Part shown: positions 6,435 through 6,975 of the stretch, one piece after another | Position numbering within the stretch: the stretch's first letter is position 1 | How the letters are laid out: each line of letters starts with the position of its first letter | Assembly (NCBI GenBank): GCA_051003695.1 | Contig: JBPCLB010000178.1 | Location: 1-6,975, forward strand | DNA: 6,975 nt | Reading direction: 5' to 3' | DNA from: Gaiella sp051003695 | Lineage (GTDB): Bacteria; Actinomycetota; Thermoleophilia; Gaiellales; Gaiellaceae | The notes under the pieces: generated by a model | The model's input: only the letters and a program-made list of their open reading frames with translations | What the model was told of the DNA's origin: nothing | Databases searched by the model: none | Made by a program: the position numbers and the translations under genes

Positions 6435-6896
6435 GTCGAGCATCCCGTAGTCGTAGAGCCGCCTGCCGCAGCAGAGGATCGGGCGTGGGATCTGGACCGT
6501 GTATCCCGCCGCACTCATATCGGCCCCCGCACGGAACCTTGCAGAACGACCTGCCGGCCCGGCGACCAAGAATTCGCGACGCGCCGCCGCGAGCCTATTT
6601 ACCGTCTGCCGATACGTGAGCGGTCGAGACTCGGCCTTGCGACGTTTTGCCTGTGCTGCTCGTCTCCGTTCGTTCTCGCTCACCAGGCGAGAGATCCGGA
6701 GGTCCAGAGCGCCTACGATCCGATCGACGTCTACAGCGCGCGACGGGTCTGCTTCTTTGACGAGCAACGCTATGCACCGCACCGCCGCGGCGTGCTGAAT
6801 GGAGATTCGTCGGCCTTCTGCACCGCCGTACTTCACCAACAACCGTAGCGCGCGCTCTGCCTCGCCCCGCAGGGCGCATCGCCGCGCGTCAAGCAC
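6433..6896 (-). pseudogene. Unknown gene, 5' part, interrupted by the IS
   Basis: I do not recognise this protein. From GTG 6896 it reads 156 residues up to the IS, then runs 13 codons into the right repeat and stops at 6387. The N-terminal part is helix-rich: ARRCALRGEAERALRLLVKY (about 4-23), then IQHAAAVRCIALLVKEA (33-49). A strongly basic, probably helical or coiled-coil segment covers about 66-105 (RLVSENERRRAAQAKRRKAE). A Gly/Ala-rich stretch follows, then a C-terminal part with CC at about 142-143. It might bind nucleic acid, but that is only suggested by the charge. The frame is open from just inside the tRNA fragment (a TAG in the anticodon loop). Codon use shows more A/T-ending codons than the left part of the window, which fits acquired DNA. 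Removing the IS restores a frame of about 202 codons ending at 5010. Confidence 0.55.
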
Positions 6897-6918
6897 CCAA
6901 TCTCGATCGTAACGCTGA

Positions 6919-6961
6919 ACGGTCTACGAAACCGCTGCTCTATCCACTGAGCTACGGGGGC
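6919..6961 (-). pseudogene. 5' half of a tRNA-Thr(CGT) gene
   Basis: The minus strand from 6961 reads acceptor GCCCCCG, TA, D-stem GCTC, loop AGTGGATA, D-stem GAGC, A, anticodon stem GCGGT, loop TTCGTAG and stem ACCGT, all with canonical tRNA spacing. The anticodon is CGT (6926-6928), which would read the threonine codon ACG. After the anticodon stem the match ends abruptly: the next 30 or so bases contain no variable loop, no T-arm with a TTCRA loop and no CGGGGGC acceptor strand. It is therefore a truncated tRNA, not a functional one, unless the 3' part lies elsewhere. Its position immediately upstream of the unknown gene on the same strand suggests an integration or recombination junction. 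Confidence 0.7.
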
Positions 6962-6975
6962 TTTTGGCTCAACCA
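6962..6975. other. Short flank upstream of the tRNA fragment
   Basis: Fourteen bases remain before the window edge. On the minus strand they read into the tRNA 5' end through an AAAA run. Nothing else can be identified. Confidence 0.3.

Noticed and set aside
6523..6529. GCCCCCG on the plus strand, i.e. CGGGGGC on the minus strand, as the missing 3' acceptor strand of the split tRNA
   Set aside because: The heptamer pairs with the tRNA 5' end, and a GGTTCC lies just before it, but the 17 bases preceding it do not form a 5-bp T-stem with a 7-nt TTCRA loop. In GC-rich DNA a 7-base match is likely by chance.
6315..6848. Plus-strand open frame from the transposase end to the right flank
   Set aside because: It starts inside the transposase in another frame and crosses the right terminal repeat; the minus-strand frame has better protein-like composition and joins in phase across the IS.

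Overview
This 6,975-base window comes from a high-GC bacterium. GC-ending codons dominate on both strands, GTG starts are frequent, and a three-repeat DUF1206 membrane protein, a family typical of actinobacteria, is present. I infer Actinomycetota, possibly a Thermoleophilia-like lineage, but the phylum-level call rests only on codon style and gene families. There is no rRNA and no CRISPR array.

Layout, left to right. Positions 1-981 (minus strand) hold most of a non-hydrolysing UDP-GlcNAc 2-epimerase (WecB family) whose C-terminus lies beyond the window. About 100 bp away and divergent is a DUF1206 integral membrane protein (1083-1922, plus). It converges on a LysR-type regulator (2017-2898, minus). 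That regulator is divergent from a two-gene plus-strand operon: an MFS transporter (2989-4134) and an aldo/keto reductase (4131-5030) whose start overlaps the transporter stop as GTGA. The LysR/MFS/AKR arrangement looks like a self-contained inducible module in which the regulator controls export and reduction of a small, probably carbonyl-containing, molecule. A strong hairpin follows the reductase.

From about 5065 to the right end the DNA is accessory. An IS630-family insertion sequence (about 5155-6430) has 37-bp imperfect terminal inverted repeats, TA(A) flanks, and a DDE transposase split into two frames at a T3-C6-T run, suggestive of +1 recoding. It sits inside an unrecognised minus-strand gene. 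Collapsing the duplicated TA restores an uninterrupted reading frame of about 202 codons. This gene begins 22 bp downstream of the 5' half (43 nt) of a tRNA-Thr(CGT) gene on the same strand; the 3' half of the tRNA is missing. The right end therefore looks like the edge of an integrated element or a recombination junction at a tRNA gene, later hit by an IS.

The most interesting signals are the tRNA half joined to an unknown gene, the cleanly reconstructable IS insertion, and the candidate frameshift in the transposase. I did not find a multi-gene defence or biosynthetic system that is clearly new.
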